NCBI RefSeq assembly: GCF_000422085.1
Contig: NC_021741.1
Span: 2,852,001-2,916,000, forward strand
DNA: 64,000 nucleotides
Direction of reading: 5' to 3'
Source: Serratia liquefaciens ATCC 27592
GTDB lineage: Bacteria; Pseudomonadota; Gammaproteobacteria; Enterobacterales; Enterobacteriaceae
Below the pieces are notes generated by a model that worked only from the letters and a program-made list of their open reading frames with translations, was not told the origin of the DNA and did no database searches. Of this stretch, positions 9,262 through 19,654 are shown one piece after another. How positions within the stretch are numbered: the first letter of the stretch is position 1; every line of letters begins with the position of its first letter. Both the position numbers and the translations under genes were made by a program.

Positions 9262-11934
9262 ATGGCTGTAACAAATGTCGCTGAACTGAACGAGCTAGTT
9301 GCACGTGTCAAAAAAGCCCAGCGCGAATATGCCAACTTCACTCAAGAGCAAGTTGATAAAATTTTCCGCGCTGCTGCCCTCGCCGCTGCCGATGCCCGTA
9401 TTCCTCTGGCTAAAATGGCCGTTGAAGAATCCGGTATGGGTATCGTTGAAGATAAAGTGATCAAGAACCACTTCGCATCAGAGTTTATCTATAACGCCTA
9501 TAAAGATGAAAAAACCTGCGGTATCCTGTCTGAAGACGATACTTTCGGTACCATCACCATCGCCGAACCTATCGGCCTGATTTGCGGTATCGTACCCACC
9601 ACCAACCCAACTTCCACGGCCATTTTCAAAGCGTTAATCAGCCTGAAAACCCGTAACGGTATCATCTTCTCTCCGCACCCACGTGCGAAAAACGCCACCA
9701 ACAAAGCGGCTGATATCGTGCTGCAGGCAGCGATTGCCGCCGGTGCGCCAAAAGACATCGTCGGCTGGATCGATCAACCTACCGTTGAACTCTCCAACCA
9801 ACTGATGCACCACCCTGACATCAACCTGATCCTGGCCACCGGTGGCCCAGGCATGGTGAAAGCAGCCTACAGCTCCGGCAAACCGGCCATCGGCGTGGGT
9901 GCGGGTAATACCCCGGTAGTGGTTGACGAAACGGCGGATATCAAACGCGTCGTGGCCTCTATTCTGATGTCTAAAACCTTCGACAGCGGTGTGATTTGCG
10001 CCTCTGAGCAATCCGTCATCGTGGTTGACTCCATCTATGACGCAGTGCGCGAACGTTTCGCATCCCATGGCGGCTACATGCTGCAGGGTAAAGAGCTGAA
10101 GGCCGTACAGGACATCATCCTGAAAAACGGTGGCCTCAATGCGGCTATCGTCGGTCAGTCAGCACCGAAAATCGCTGAAATGGCAGGCATCAAAGTCCCG
10201 GCAAGCACTAAAGTGCTGATCGGTGAAGTGAAGCTGGTCGATGAGTCAGAACCTTTCGCTCACGAAAAACTGTCGCCAACGCTGGCTATGTATCGCGCCA
10301 AAGACTTTGAAGACGCCGTCAGCAAAGCGGAAAAACTGGTCGCGATGGGCGGTATCGGTCACACCTCTTGTCTGTACACCGATCAGGATAACCAGCCGGA
10401 ACGCGTAGCCTTCTTCGGCGACAAGATGAAAACCGCGCGTATCCTGATCAACACCCCTGCTTCTCAGGGTGGGATCGGTGACCTGTACAACTTCAAACTC
10501 GCTCCGTCTCTGACGCTGGGCTGCGGTTCCTGGGGCGGTAACTCCATCTCTGAAAACGTCGGTCCAAAACACCTGATCAACAAGAAAACTGTAGCGAAGC
10601 GAGCAGAAAACATGTTGTGGCATAAACTTCCGAAATCAATCTACTTCCGCCGTGGCTCACTGCCAATCGCGCTGGAAGAAGTAGCGACCGACGGGGCAAA
10701 ACGCGCCTTCATTGTGACCGACCGCTACCTGTTCAACAACGGCTATGCAGACCAGATCACCTCCGTTCTGAAATCGCACGGCATTGAAACAGAAGTATTC
10801 TTTGAAGTTGAAGCGGATCCAACGCTGTCCATCGTGCGTAAAGGCGCTGAACAGATGAACTCCTTCAAGCCAGACGTGATCATCGCGCTGGGCGGCGGTT
10901 CACCGATGGATGCTGCGAAGATCATGTGGGTGCTGTACGAACACCCTGAAACCCACTTCGAAGACCTGGCGCTGCGCTTTATGGATATCCGTAAGCGTAT
11001 CTACAAGTTCCCGAAAATGGGCGTGAAGGCAAAAATGATTGCCGTCACCACCACTTCAGGCACCGGTTCAGAAGTTACGCCGTTTGCAGTAGTGACCGAC
11101 GACGTAACCGGCCAGAAATATCCTCTGGCGGATTACGCATTGACACCAGACATGGCGATTGTTGACGCCAACCTGGTCATGAACATGCCGAAATCCCTGT
11201 GCGCCTTCGGTGGCCTGGATGCGGTAACTCACGCGCTGGAAGCTTATGTTTCAGTCCTGGCGAACGAATACTCCGACGGTCAGGCGCTGCAAGCGTTGAA
11301 ACTGCTGAAAGAGTATCTGCCAACCAGCTATAAAGAAGGTGCCAAGAACCCGGTAGCCCGTGAGCGCGTGCACAATGCTGCGACCATCGCCGGTATCGCG
11401 TTCGCCAACGCCTTCCTCGGGGTTTGCCACTCAATGGCCCACAAACTGGGCTCCGAGTTCCATATCCCACACGGTTTGGCCAACGCCATGCTGATTTCCA
11501 ACGTCATTCGCTATAACGCGAACGACAACCCGACCAAGCAAACGGCTTTCAGCCAGTACGACCGCCCACAAGCGCGTCGCCGCTACGCTGAAATCGCTGA
11601 CCATCTCGGCCTGAGCGCACCGGGTGACCGTACCGCACAGAAAATCGAGAAGCTGCTGACCTGGCTGGACGAGATCAAGGCCGAACTAGGCATCCCTGCT
11701 TCAATCCGCGAAGCCGGCGTGCTGGAAGCCGATTTCCTGGCGAAAGTAGACAAGCTGTCTGAAGACGCCTTTGACGACCAATGTACCGGTGCTAACCCAC
11801 GTTATCCGCTGATTGCTGAACTCAAGCAAATCATGCTGGATACCTTCTACGGACGTAAATTCAGCGAAGCGGTTGATGAAGAGGTTCTGGCCGCACCGGT
11901 TGTCGCCAAGACGGTAAAGAAGACCAAAAAATAA
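9262..11934 (+). CDS. adhE: Bifunctional acetaldehyde-CoA/alcohol dehydrogenase AdhE
   Basis: Reduces acetyl-CoA to acetaldehyde and then ethanol with two NADH, regenerating NAD in fermentation. The 890-residue protein forms long filaments (spirosomes) in known homologs. The N-terminal half is a CoA-acylating aldehyde dehydrogenase with the catalytic Cys in SGVICASEQS. The C-terminal half is an iron-dependent alcohol dehydrogenase with GGGSPMDAAK and the metal-site histidines in GVCHSMAHKLGSEFHIPHG. Length and gene order match E. coli. The C terminus (VVAKTVKKTKK) is Lys-rich. Confidence 0.98.
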   Translation: MAVTNVAELNELVARVKKAQREYANFTQEQVDKIFRAAALAAADARIPLAKMAVEESGMGIVEDKVIKNHFASEFIYNAYKDEKTCGILSEDDTFGTITIAEPIGLICGIVPTTNPTSTAIFKALISLKTRNGIIFSPHPRAKNATNKAADIVLQAAIAAGAPKDIVGWIDQPTVELSNQLMHHPDINLILATGGPGMVKAAYSSGKPAIGVGAGNTPVVVDETADIKRVVASILMSKTFDSGVICASEQSVIVVDSIYDAVRERFASHGGYMLQGKELKAVQDIILKNGGLNAAIVGQSAPKIAEMAGIKVPASTKVLIGEVKLVDESEPFAHEKLSPTLAMYRAKDFEDAVSKAEKLVAMGGIGHTSCLYTDQDNQPERVAFFGDKMKTARILINTPASQGGIGDLYNFKLAPSLTLGCGSWGGNSISENVGPKHLINKKTVAKRAENMLWHKLPKSIYFRRGSLPIALEEVATDGAKRAFIVTDRYLFNNGYADQITSVLKSHGIETEVFFEVEADPTLSIVRKGAEQMNSFKPDVIIALGGGSPMDAAKIMWVLYEHPETHFEDLALRFMDIRKRIYKFPKMGVKAKMIAVTTTSGTGSEVTPFAVVTDDVTGQKYPLADYALTPDMAIVDANLVMNMPKSLCAFGGLDAVTHALEAYVSVLANEYSDGQALQALKLLKEYLPTSYKEGAKNPVARERVHNAATIAGIAFANAFLGVCHSMAHKLGSEFHIPHGLANAMLISNVIRYNANDNPTKQTAFSQYDRPQARRRYAEIADHLGLSAPGDRTAQKIEKLLTWLDEIKAELGIPASIREAGVLEADFLAKVDKLSEDAFDDQCTGANPRYPLIAELKQIMLDTFYGRKFSEAVDEEVLAAPVVAKTVKKTKK

Positions 11935-11959
11935 CGGTTCATTGAATGAGCCAACAAAA

Positions 11960-11982
11960 AACCGCCGAAAGGCGGTTTTTTT
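11960..11982 (+). terminator. adhE intrinsic terminator
   Basis: Stem ACCGCC-GAAA-GGCGGT followed by a run of Ts, about 25 bases after the adhE stop. Confidence 0.9.
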
Positions 11983-12066
11983 ATGCGGCGAAATCATTGG
12001 TCAAGCCGCCATGTCTGTTCAATAGCCCCCAAACGCGCCAGAAGGTGCTCTGTTGCGCTCGGGCAA

Positions 12067-12651
12067 TCATTCCAAGGCCTGTATAGCCTCTTTGTAATGC
12101 TTACGGCAGACGGAGACGTAGCTTTCGTTCCCGCCAATCACCACCTGTTCGCCAGCATGCATCGCCTGCCCGTTCTCATCGAGCCGCAGCACCATATTCG
12201 CCTTACGCCCGCAATGACAAATGGTTTTCAACTCCACCAGTTTGTCCGCCCAAGCCAGCAAATATTGACTGCCAATAAATAGTTCCCCCAGGAAATCAGT
12301 ACGCAAACCGTAGCACAACACCGGAATATCCAACTGATCGACAACATCGCACAATTGCTCAACCTGCTGTTTGGTCAGGAACTGGCTTTCATCGAGCAGA
12401 ACGCAATGTACAGGCTGCTGCTGATGTTCCTGGGCAATCATCGCAAATAGCATAGAGTCATTATTGTAGAGCTGTGCCTGGGAAGACAGGCCGATCCGCG
12501 AACTCACCTTACCCACGCCAAAACGGTGATCTATTTCGGCGGTAAACACCAGCGTACGCATACCACGTTCTTGATAATTATATGAAGATTGCAACAACGC
12601 AGTAGATTTCCCTGCATTCATAGCAGAGTAATAAAAATAAAGTTGAGCCAT
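12067..12651 (-). CDS. tdk: Thymidine kinase Tdk
   Basis: Phosphorylates thymidine to dTMP in the pyrimidine salvage pathway. The 194-residue protein begins [17 protein letters not shown] with the Walker A loop. It has the catalytic-base region LLDESQFL and zinc-binding cysteines at CHCGRKA and VCRKHY. The frame is open 63 bases further upstream, but the internal ATG is chosen because all type II kinases of this family begin just before the P-loop. Convergent with adhE, as in E. coli. Confidence 0.96.
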   Translation of the reverse strand: MAQLYFYYSAMNAGKSTALLQSSYNYQERGMRTLVFTAEIDHRFGVGKVSSRIGLSSQAQLYNNDSMLFAMIAQEHQQQPVHCVLLDESQFLTKQQVEQLCDVVDQLDIPVLCYGLRTDFLGELFIGSQYLLAWADKLVELKTICHCGRKANMVLRLDENGQAMHAGEQVVIGGNESYVSVCRKHYKEAIQALE

Positions 12652-13350
12652 GGGCCAGCAACTCCAATGGTATAAGAAATATTCAGCGGTTGATTCAGAA
12701 GCCAAGTGTAACATAAGGCGCCCGTCGGCTCACACCTTCGGATTAATCAATACCGCGGACAAAGCAATACCAGACTTTCAAATGAAACTTTTCGGTCTGC
12801 TCCCGTTAAGCTTTTGCATCTATTTACAAGATGCTTTCTGCCTGCCGTCACATTTAATTACTACTAATGATTAGCGTCCGGCATTAATGGTTATGCCAAT
12901 GAAGTGAAGCGCCCCACAACAGCGGGCTGACGCAAGATTATATCTATTAACACCACTTGGCCTCCATACCAGAGTATTTAATGACATAAAGCAGCCAAGG
13001 GTACAGTTCTTGACGTTACCTTTACTGATATACCCCTATTGTTTACAGTGTTGGCAGACAAATCGCGTGATTTAACCCACAGAATTCGGCGTAATATTGA
13101 TATAAAACACAATTATAACTTAGCCATGAATGCCATTCTGGCATAGTAAACATACCGCCGCTGTTGAAAATTTGACTTAAAAATGGAGGTTGTAATACTT
13201 ATCTCCCCCGCCTATATTAACCAGAGAGTTCCGATTAGGTCTTTTAAAGGTAAATTTGAGCGTTCCTTTCAATTTGGCTATTGCAGAAAAGAAAAGAGCA
13301 CTCTATTATTATCCAGACGCCCCCCACCAATATAATTTGAGACTAGGACA
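12652..13350. other. Long AT-rich region between tdk and hns
   Basis: Nearly 700 bases without a supportable gene, AT-rich in its hns-proximal half and separating divergent tdk and hns. A long curved upstream region bound by Fis, H-NS and cold-shock proteins is known for hns in E. coli. The forward frame at 12650-12874 has neither a ribosome site nor a recognisable product. Confidence 0.5.
13190..13218 (+). promoter_or_regulatory. Candidate hns promoter
   Basis: TTGTAA and TATATT are separated by 17 bases and would give a leader of roughly 125 bases before the hns ATG. Another TTGACT lies slightly upstream at about 13172, so the true start needs mapping. Confidence 0.4.
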
Positions 13351-13758
13351 ATGAGCGAAGCATTAAAGATTTTGAACAACATCCGTACTCTACGCGCTCA
13401 GGCCAGAGAATGCAGCCTGGAAACGCTGGAAGAGATGCTTGAAAAACTGGAAGTTGTTGTGAACGAACGTCGCGAAGAAGACAGCCAGGCTCAAGCAGAA
13501 GTTGAAGAACGCACTCGTAAACTGCAACAATATCGTGAAATGCTGATTGCTGACGGTATTGATCCAAATGAACTGCTGCAAACTATGGCTGCAACTAAAG
13601 CCGCAGGTAAAGCTAAACGTGCAGCACGTCCGGCTAAATACCAATATAAAGACGAAAACGGCGAACTGAAAACCTGGACTGGCCAGGGCCGTACCCCAGC
13701 AGTGATTAAGAAAGCTATCGAAGAGCAAGGTAAATCTCTGGACGATTTCCTGCTGTAA
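13351..13758 (+). CDS. hns: Nucleoid-associated silencing protein H-NS
   Basis: Global DNA-bridging protein that silences AT-rich genes. The 135-residue product has an N-terminal oligomerisation coiled coil ([20 protein letters not shown] onward). A flexible Ala/Lys linker follows, then the C-terminal DNA-binding domain with the minor-groove hook QGR in TWTGQGRTP. Length is within two residues of E. coli H-NS. A strong terminator follows, so it is monocistronic. Confidence 0.98.
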   Translation: MSEALKILNNIRTLRAQARECSLETLEEMLEKLEVVVNERREEDSQAQAEVEERTRKLQQYREMLIADGIDPNELLQTMAATKAAGKAKRAARPAKYQYKDENGELKTWTGQGRTPAVIKKAIEEQGKSLDDFLL

Positions 13759-13778
13759 TAGCATTCCGTTGCATGTTA

Positions 13779-13803
13779 AAAAGGCTCCCTTGGGAGCCTT
13801 TTT
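13779..13803 (+). terminator. hns intrinsic terminator
   Basis: AAAGGCTCCC and GGGAGCCTTT arms with a two-base loop, followed by further Ts, 20 bases after hns. Confidence 0.9.
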
Positions 13804-13918
13804 GTTATGCTTATTTTTCAGATTTTTTAGAGCGCCAATCAGCCTTTACGTAATAATCCTAATGGATGACCCGGTTTATCCGTTGGCGAACGACCACGCC
13901 CCTCTCTTTTACAAGGCA

Positions 13919-13942
13919 TAAAAAAAGGGGCCGGAGCCCCTT
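13919..13942 (-). terminator. Terminator of the UDP-sugar gene cluster
   Basis: On the minus strand AAGGGGC and its complement pair around a four-base loop and are followed by seven Ts, just past the epimerase stop. Confidence 0.88.
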
Positions 13943-13964
13943 ATAGCATTACCGCATCGCTCAA

Positions 13965-14975
13965 TTACTGAGCTTTATAAAACGACTTATACCATTCAAC
14001 AAAGCGTTTCACACCTTCTTCAACGCTGGTTTCCGGTTTAAATCCAATCACGCGATAAAGCTCGGCAGTATCGGCACTGGTATCCAACACGTCGCCTGGT
14101 TGCATAGGCAACATATTTTTACGCGCTTCAATCCCCAACGCCTGTTCCAGTGCACTGATATATTTCATCAGCTTCACCGGGCTGCTATTGCCGATATTAT
14201 AAACATGGTATGGAGCAGAACTGGTCGCCGGCGATCCCTGCTCTACCGTCCAGTCCGCATTTGGCTGAGGAATAACCGCCTGCAAGCGGACAATAGACTC
14301 GGCAATATCGTCGATGTAGGTAAAGTCACGGTGCATCTCACCGTGGTTATATACATCGATACTGTCACCCGCCAATATGGCCTTGGTGAATTTGAACAGC
14401 GCCATATCTGGACGCCCCCACGGACCATAGACGGTAAAGAAACGCAGGCCGGTGGTTGGGAGACCATACAGGTGAGAATAGCTGTGCGACATCAACTCAT
14501 TGGCTTTCTTGGTTGCCGCATACAATGATACAGGGTGATCGACCGAATCTTCAGTCGCAAACGGCAACTTACGATTCAGGCCATATACCGAGCTGGACGA
14601 AGCATATAACAGATGTTCGACCTTATTGTGTCGGCAGCCTTCCAGCACGTTTAAATGCCCGATAAGATTTGCGTCCGCATACGCCAGCGGATTTTCCAGC
14701 GAATAGCGCACCCCGGCTTGAGCTCCCAGATGAATCACTCGCTGGAACTGGTGCTCAGTGAATAGCTGCGCCATCCCTTCTCGATCTGCCAAGTCCAGCT
14801 TAATAAACTGGAATGCGGGTTTATCCGCCAGCAGCTCAAGACGGGCCAATTTCAGCCCCACATCGTAATAATCATTCAGGTTGTCGATACCGACAACCTG
14901 ATGCCCCGCTGCTAATAGCCGATCAGCAACGTGAAAACCAATAAAACCTGCTGCGCCTGTAACCAGGAATTTCAT
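13965..14975 (-). CDS. UDP-glucuronate 4-epimerase-like SDR protein
   Basis: Extended short-chain dehydrogenase of 336 residues. It shows the NAD-binding TGAAGFIGFHVADRL, the catalytic YAATKKANE (YxxxK), the catalytic serine region ASSSSVYG and the substrate loop RFFTVYGPWGRPDMAL. This pattern is that of enterobacterial Uge-type enzymes, which interconvert UDP-glucuronate and UDP-galacturonate for capsule or LPS. It starts 9 bases after ugd stops, so it would use the product of the preceding enzyme. dTDP-glucose or UDP-glucose specificity cannot be excluded from motifs alone. Confidence 0.88.
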   Translation of the reverse strand: MKFLVTGAAGFIGFHVADRLLAAGHQVVGIDNLNDYYDVGLKLARLELLADKPAFQFIKLDLADREGMAQLFTEHQFQRVIHLGAQAGVRYSLENPLAYADANLIGHLNVLEGCRHNKVEHLLYASSSSVYGLNRKLPFATEDSVDHPVSLYAATKKANELMSHSYSHLYGLPTTGLRFFTVYGPWGRPDMALFKFTKAILAGDSIDVYNHGEMHRDFTYIDDIAESIVRLQAVIPQPNADWTVEQGSPATSSAPYHVYNIGNSSPVKLMKYISALEQALGIEARKNMLPMQPGDVLDTSADTAELYRVIGFKPETSVEEGVKRFVEWYKSFYKAQ

Positions 14976-14984
14976 AGGTATCCC

Positions 14985-16328
14985 TTAAATAACCGGCTGA
15001 ATGGACGCACCGCGTCCAATCGCATAATAAGTAAAGCCGCGGCTTTCCAGGCGCTCAGGGTCGAACAGGTTACGACCATCAAAGATCACTGGCTGTTTCA
15101 GCGCGTCCTTAATCACATCGAAATCTGGCGCACGGAAGTTCTGCCACTCAGTACAGATAACCAACGCGTCAGCGCCATGCAGCGCCGCTTCTTTGGTCCC
15201 TACCAGCTTCAGATCGTCACGTTGACCGTAAATACGTTGCACTTCATTCATCGCTTCAGGATCGTAAGCCTGAACGATAGCGCCCGCTTCCCACAGTTGT
15301 TCCATCAGCACCCGGCTGGAGGCTTCGCGCATATCATCGGTATTCGGCTTGAAAGCCAGCCCCCAAAGCGCAAAGGTTTTACCTTTCAGATCTTCACCAA
15401 AGTGGTGTTTGATGAACTTGGTTAACTTATATTTCTGCTGGTAGTTAACCTGCTCTACGGCCTGCAACAGTTTTGGCTGGTAGCCAATATGTTCCGCAGT
15501 GCGGATCAGCGCCTGAACGTCTTTCGGGAAACAGGAGCCGCCGTAGCCGCAGCCTGGATAGATAAAGTGATAACCGATACGGGAGTCTGAACCGATACCC
15601 TGGCGCACTTTCTCAATATCCGCGCCCAGCATTTCGGCCAGGTTGGACATTTCGTTCATAAAGCTGATTTTGGTCGCCAGCATGCAGTTGGCGGCATATT
15701 TGGTCAACTCGGCACTGCGAATATCCATCATGATCATGCGATCGTGATTGCGGTTAAACGGCTCGTACAGTTCACGAATAGGCTCGATCACATCTTTGTT
15801 ATCGGTGCCGATTACGATGCGCTCAGGACGCATGCAGTCTGCTACCGCCGCCCCTTCCTTCAGGAACTCTGGGTTGGAAACCACATCGAAAGGCACTTTG
15901 CTGCCACGTTTTTGCAGGGTTTCTTCCATCACCTGACGGACTTTGTCTGCGGTACCGACCGGCACGGTAGACTTGTCGATCACCACTTTGTGTTCAGTCA
16001 TATGCTCCGCGATGGTGCGCGCAACGGCAGTCACATATTTCAAATCGGCAGAACCGTCTTCGTCCGGCGGCGTTCCAACGGCAATAAACTGAATGGCGCC
16101 ATGCGCAACCCCAGCTTTAGCATCGGTAGTAAAATGCAGGCGACCGGCTTCATAGTTTTGCTGAACCAATGGCGTTAAGCCTGGCTCAAAAATAGGGATA
16201 TTCCCTTTCTTCAGGTTTTCGACTTTGCGTTCGTCTATATCAATACACATAACGTCATGGCCGACTTCAGCCAACACCGCAGCCTGCACCAGGCCAACAT
16301 AGCCAATACCAAAAACTGTTACTTTCAT
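14985..16328 (-). CDS. ugd: UDP-glucose 6-dehydrogenase
   Basis: Oxidises UDP-glucose to UDP-glucuronate with two NAD. The 447-residue protein has the N-terminal Rossmann motif FGIGYVGLV, the catalytic Cys266 in [10 protein letters not shown], and the C-terminal UDP-binding domain ([18 protein letters not shown]). It is longer than the 388-residue E. coli Ugd and resembles the Pseudomonas/Klebsiella long form. It lies between galU, which makes its substrate, and the epimerase, which uses its product. Confidence 0.95.
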   Translation of the reverse strand: MKVTVFGIGYVGLVQAAVLAEVGHDVMCIDIDERKVENLKKGNIPIFEPGLTPLVQQNYEAGRLHFTTDAKAGVAHGAIQFIAVGTPPDEDGSADLKYVTAVARTIAEHMTEHKVVIDKSTVPVGTADKVRQVMEETLQKRGSKVPFDVVSNPEFLKEGAAVADCMRPERIVIGTDNKDVIEPIRELYEPFNRNHDRMIMMDIRSAELTKYAANCMLATKISFMNEMSNLAEMLGADIEKVRQGIGSDSRIGYHFIYPGCGYGGSCFPKDVQALIRTAEHIGYQPKLLQAVEQVNYQQKYKLTKFIKHHFGEDLKGKTFALWGLAFKPNTDDMREASSRVLMEQLWEAGAIVQAYDPEAMNEVQRIYGQRDDLKLVGTKEAALHGADALVICTEWQNFRAPDFDVIKDALKQPVIFDGRNLFDPERLESRGFTYYAIGRGASIQPVI

Positions 16329-16371
16329 GGGAAAATCCTAGTTTTTCAAATTAAGACGAAAGATAAATAAA

Positions 16372-17289
16372 TTATTTCTTATCAGCGGCGAGTAACTGAT
16401 TCAACCACTGCGAAAAATCTTTGCCGAGTGCCGGATGGCGCATGCCGTATTCGACAAACGCCTGCATATAGCCCAGCTTGTTGCCGCAGTCATGGCTGAT
16501 CCCTTTCAGGTGATAAGCTTCAACCGTTTCTTGCTGCATCAGCATTTCGATGCTGTCGGTAAGCTGGATTTCATTGCCGGCGCCCGGAGGAGTTTTCGAC
16601 AGCAGTGGCCAAATGTCGGCGGAAAGCACATAGCGACCAACGATGGCCAGGTTTGAAGGCGCTTCGTCCGGTGATGGCTTCTCGACGACGCTGACCATCG
16701 GAGCACTTTCACCCGGTTGCAGTGCATAGCCTTTGCAGTCGGCTACGCCGTAATTACCGACATCTTTATGCGGTACGGGTTCAACCATGATCTGGCTGAT
16801 GCCGGTTTGCTCAAACCGCTGCAGCATTTCGTGCAAGTTGTCTTTTTTAAGATCGGAGCTGTACTCATCAAGGATTACGTCAGGCAAAATCACGGCCACC
16901 GGCTCGTCGCCCACCAGCGGATAGGCACACATAATGGCGTGCCCAAGCCCTTTGGCAACGCCCTGACGTACCTGCATCACGGTCACGCCCTTCGGACAGA
17001 TGGACTGCACTTCGTCCAGCAACTGGCGCTTAACGCGCTTTTCCAGCATCGCTTCCAACTCAAAGCTGGTATCGAAATGGTTTTCGATCGAATTCTTGGA
17101 GGAATGGGTAACCAGCACAATCTCGTTAATCCCGGCCGCAATACATTCGTTGACCACGTATTGGATCAGGGGTTTGTCGACCAGCGGCAACATTTCTTTT
17201 GGAATGGCTTTTGTCGCCGGTAACATCCGTGTTCCCAAGCCTGCAACCGGGATCACAGCCTTTCTGACTTTACGATTTACAGCAGGCAT
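16372..17289 (-). CDS. galU: UTP-glucose-1-phosphate uridylyltransferase GalU
   Basis: Makes UDP-glucose from UTP and glucose-1-phosphate, the precursor for LPS, trehalose and UDP-glucuronate. The 305 residues show the nucleotidyltransferase signature [19 protein letters not shown], the substrate residues IQYVVNE and the [15 protein letters not shown] block. First gene of galU-ugd-epimerase, with a 43-base gap to ugd. E. coli also has galU in the hns-rssB interval, but without the two downstream genes. Confidence 0.97.
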   Translation of the reverse strand: MPAVNRKVRKAVIPVAGLGTRMLPATKAIPKEMLPLVDKPLIQYVVNECIAAGINEIVLVTHSSKNSIENHFDTSFELEAMLEKRVKRQLLDEVQSICPKGVTVMQVRQGVAKGLGHAIMCAYPLVGDEPVAVILPDVILDEYSSDLKKDNLHEMLQRFEQTGISQIMVEPVPHKDVGNYGVADCKGYALQPGESAPMVSVVEKPSPDEAPSNLAIVGRYVLSADIWPLLSKTPPGAGNEIQLTDSIEMLMQQETVEAYHLKGISHDCGNKLGYMQAFVEYGMRHPALGKDFSQWLNQLLAADKK

Positions 17290-17486
17290 TATTTCCTCTC
17301 TTAATAGCGCTCACTTTATGAGCTTTTTCGCCATATAAAAACCTTCGGAGTATACCAGCTTATGACTGTCTGGCATTAACCGCAGCACAAATAGAAAGAA
17401 TTTAGGACAATTACCCAAGGGATTAACTGAGGTAAAAATAAACATCTCAAATATCTGGATTTCAAATACTATTTTAGCCGTTGGGA

Positions 17487-18500
17487 TTATTCGGCACTGA
17501 GCATCAACCGCAGTCGCCCGCCAGACCCCCAAACCTGACACTGCCAGGCAGCACAGTGCTGGCTGATTTGATTCATGTACGTCGCGCCCAGCGTGCCGAG
17601 CGGCACGCCGTTGCTCAATTGAATTTGATTGTCGCCGGTATTCACATTGGCATGCAGGCCGGCGGAGACCAGAATCAGGTTTTTATATTCGGCGTGGTAA
17701 TAACCCACCAGCAGTGGGAATTGCCCTTCCAACTTGCCTTGGCGTAATAATTGATTAACTTGCTTTAACAATGCGCTCATTTGCGGCAGCCTTTGACGCT
17801 GATTCGCTAAATGATCTTGCAGTAACCCATTAAATAAAGCTCGCAACAGTAGCGCCGCCAATACGCCATTATCCCCTGCACGCGTCACATCCAGACAATA
17901 GAAAGCCAGATCCTTATCCGACAGCGCCGCAATATCCAGTACCAGCCCGGGGTTTTCACCGGTGGTTAATTGCCGATAATTAATCCGGCAATGGGCAACG
18001 GTCTGCTGCACTGGAGGCTGCAACTGTTTGAGTAGCTTCACCGCTTCGGAGGGGTTTTTACTCAGCGCGTCCCAGTCCTGTAACAGCTCCACTTCTTCAA
18101 TCGCCGGGGACGTGAACATATTAGGATACAGGCAACCCAGCACCGCTTCACGCAGACGATTAAGATCGGTCACCGGCTTTAACAACACGTCCTGTACGCC
18201 TAACCGCAGCATTTTGGCGATATCGGCCATTTTATCGGTTGCCGATATCACCAACACCGGAATTTGCACACCCTGCAGGCGCAGATGTTCGACAAACTCT
18301 ATCCCGTCCATTTCCGGCATCGCCAGATCGCACAGGATTAAATCCGGATGAACGTCATCCACCAGACTCAAGGCCAGCAAACCATTGGGCGCCTCACTGG
18401 TTTCTGCTCCCAACGATTTCAAATAGCCAACAAGCACCGAACGAAAAACCAGTTCGTCCTCAACCACCAAAATGCGCTTGTGAGTCAATGGTAATGCCAT
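17487..18500 (-). CDS. rssB: Two-component response regulator/RpoS adaptor RssB
   Basis: Adaptor that delivers the stress sigma factor RpoS to ClpXP. The 337-residue protein has an N-terminal receiver domain with the acidic pair (VVEDE), the phospho-acceptor Asp in LILCDLAMPEMDG and the conserved Lys in DVLLKPV. A PP2C-like domain follows (LDIAALSDKDLAFYCLDVTRAG). The start at MALPLTHKRILVVEDE is preferred over upstream in-frame starts because GGGAAGAGG precedes it and the length then equals E. coli RssB. Confidence 0.95.
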   Translation of the reverse strand: MALPLTHKRILVVEDELVFRSVLVGYLKSLGAETSEAPNGLLALSLVDDVHPDLILCDLAMPEMDGIEFVEHLRLQGVQIPVLVISATDKMADIAKMLRLGVQDVLLKPVTDLNRLREAVLGCLYPNMFTSPAIEEVELLQDWDALSKNPSEAVKLLKQLQPPVQQTVAHCRINYRQLTTGENPGLVLDIAALSDKDLAFYCLDVTRAGDNGVLAALLLRALFNGLLQDHLANQRQRLPQMSALLKQVNQLLRQGKLEGQFPLLVGYYHAEYKNLILVSAGLHANVNTGDNQIQLSNGVPLGTLGATYMNQISQHCAAWQCQVWGSGGRLRLMLSAE

Positions 18501-18605
18501 CAGCCGTGCCTCTTCCCTTTCCATAGTGTAATAGTGGCTCAAAAAGGCCATTTATGCTTGCCGGAAATTTTTCCAACGGTGGAGTATTTTCCCGCAAACC
18601 GGTAG

Positions 18606-19511
18606 TTATTTGTTTTTTATCAACGGCAACAGCATATCGATCTGTTTTTCCACCGCCAGTTTTCCAGCGGCAATCGCCTCCTCGGCGCGATGGAAATCCA
18701 GCGTCGAAATCTGAGGGCAATAAGGCTGAATCAACACATCTGGCGGGTCGCCGGCCATGCGGTTACGTTTCAGGCGATTTTCCAGAACCTGGATCGACGT
18801 CCCCATGATTTCCATCGCAGTTGGGGTGAAATTAGGCTTTCTGGTCGTCATTTTGCTGATTCGTTCTCTTAAACGCCCTCGCCAGTTGCGCGCAGGAAGA
18901 TCTTGCGGCGCCTCTACATCGTGATTGCGCACCGAGAATAGGTCCTGCTGCATTAAATGAGCATCATGCTGCAAATCGACGGCAATGACGATGTCGGCGC
19001 CCAATGCACGGGTCAATGAAATAGGCACAGGATTCACCACTGCGCCATCCACCAGCCAATAGCCATCAAACCAGACCGGTGCCAACAGGCCCGGCATGCT
19101 GCACGACGCACGCACCGCCTGATGAATATCGCCTTCCGTCAACCACAGCTCACGCCCGGTACTGAGATTGGTTGCCACAGCGCCGAATTTGAGTGAGCAC
19201 TCGGCGATATCATCGATCTTCAGCAATTGTCCCACCGCGTTGAACACCCGTTCACCGCGTAGCAGCCCGCCCCGTTGCCAGGATAAGTCCATCAATCGGA
19301 TCACGTCCCAATAGCTGAACGAACGCACCCAGGTTTCCATGGCGGGTAAACGATGGCTGGCAAAAGCGGCCCCCACCAGGGCACCCACCGAGCAGCCGGC
19401 TACTATATCGACCTCAACGCCCAACTTCTTTAGCGCGTTGATCACACCGATATGCGCCCACCCTTTCGCCGAACCCGCGCCCAATGCCAATCCAATCTTT
19501 ATTTTTCGCAT
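18606..19511 (-). CDS. rssA: Patatin-like phospholipase-family protein RssA
   Basis: Patatin-family serine hydrolase, upstream partner of rssB in enterics; its physiological role is not settled. The 301 residues begin MRKIKIGLALGAGSAKGWAHIG (oxyanion glycine loop). They carry the nucleophile Ser41 in GCSVG and the catalytic Asp in VDGAVVNP, so both catalytic residues are present. The start is set at the family-typical MRKIK, 11 codons inside the open frame. Likely co-transcribed with rssB. Confidence 0.93.
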   Translation of the reverse strand: MRKIKIGLALGAGSAKGWAHIGVINALKKLGVEVDIVAGCSVGALVGAAFASHRLPAMETWVRSFSYWDVIRLMDLSWQRGGLLRGERVFNAVGQLLKIDDIAECSLKFGAVATNLSTGRELWLTEGDIHQAVRASCSMPGLLAPVWFDGYWLVDGAVVNPVPISLTRALGADIVIAVDLQHDAHLMQQDLFSVRNHDVEAPQDLPARNWRGRLRERISKMTTRKPNFTPTAMEIMGTSIQVLENRLKRNRMAGDPPDVLIQPYCPQISTLDFHRAEEAIAAGKLAVEKQIDMLLPLIKNK

Positions 19512-19654
19512 AGTTTCCGCCTTTTGCCCGGTGAATTGTATCAATGACGCTGTCAGCGTAGATTGTCACGATCGAATAATGTTAGGTAACATATGCGCTA
19601 AATTTCTTTCGGCATCGGCCCGTTCCTCAGGTTCCGGCCATTTTAGGAGTCACC

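Noticed and set aside
12650..12874. Plus-strand frame starting inside the tdk start region
   Set aside because: Overlaps tdk start antisense, without supporting signals.
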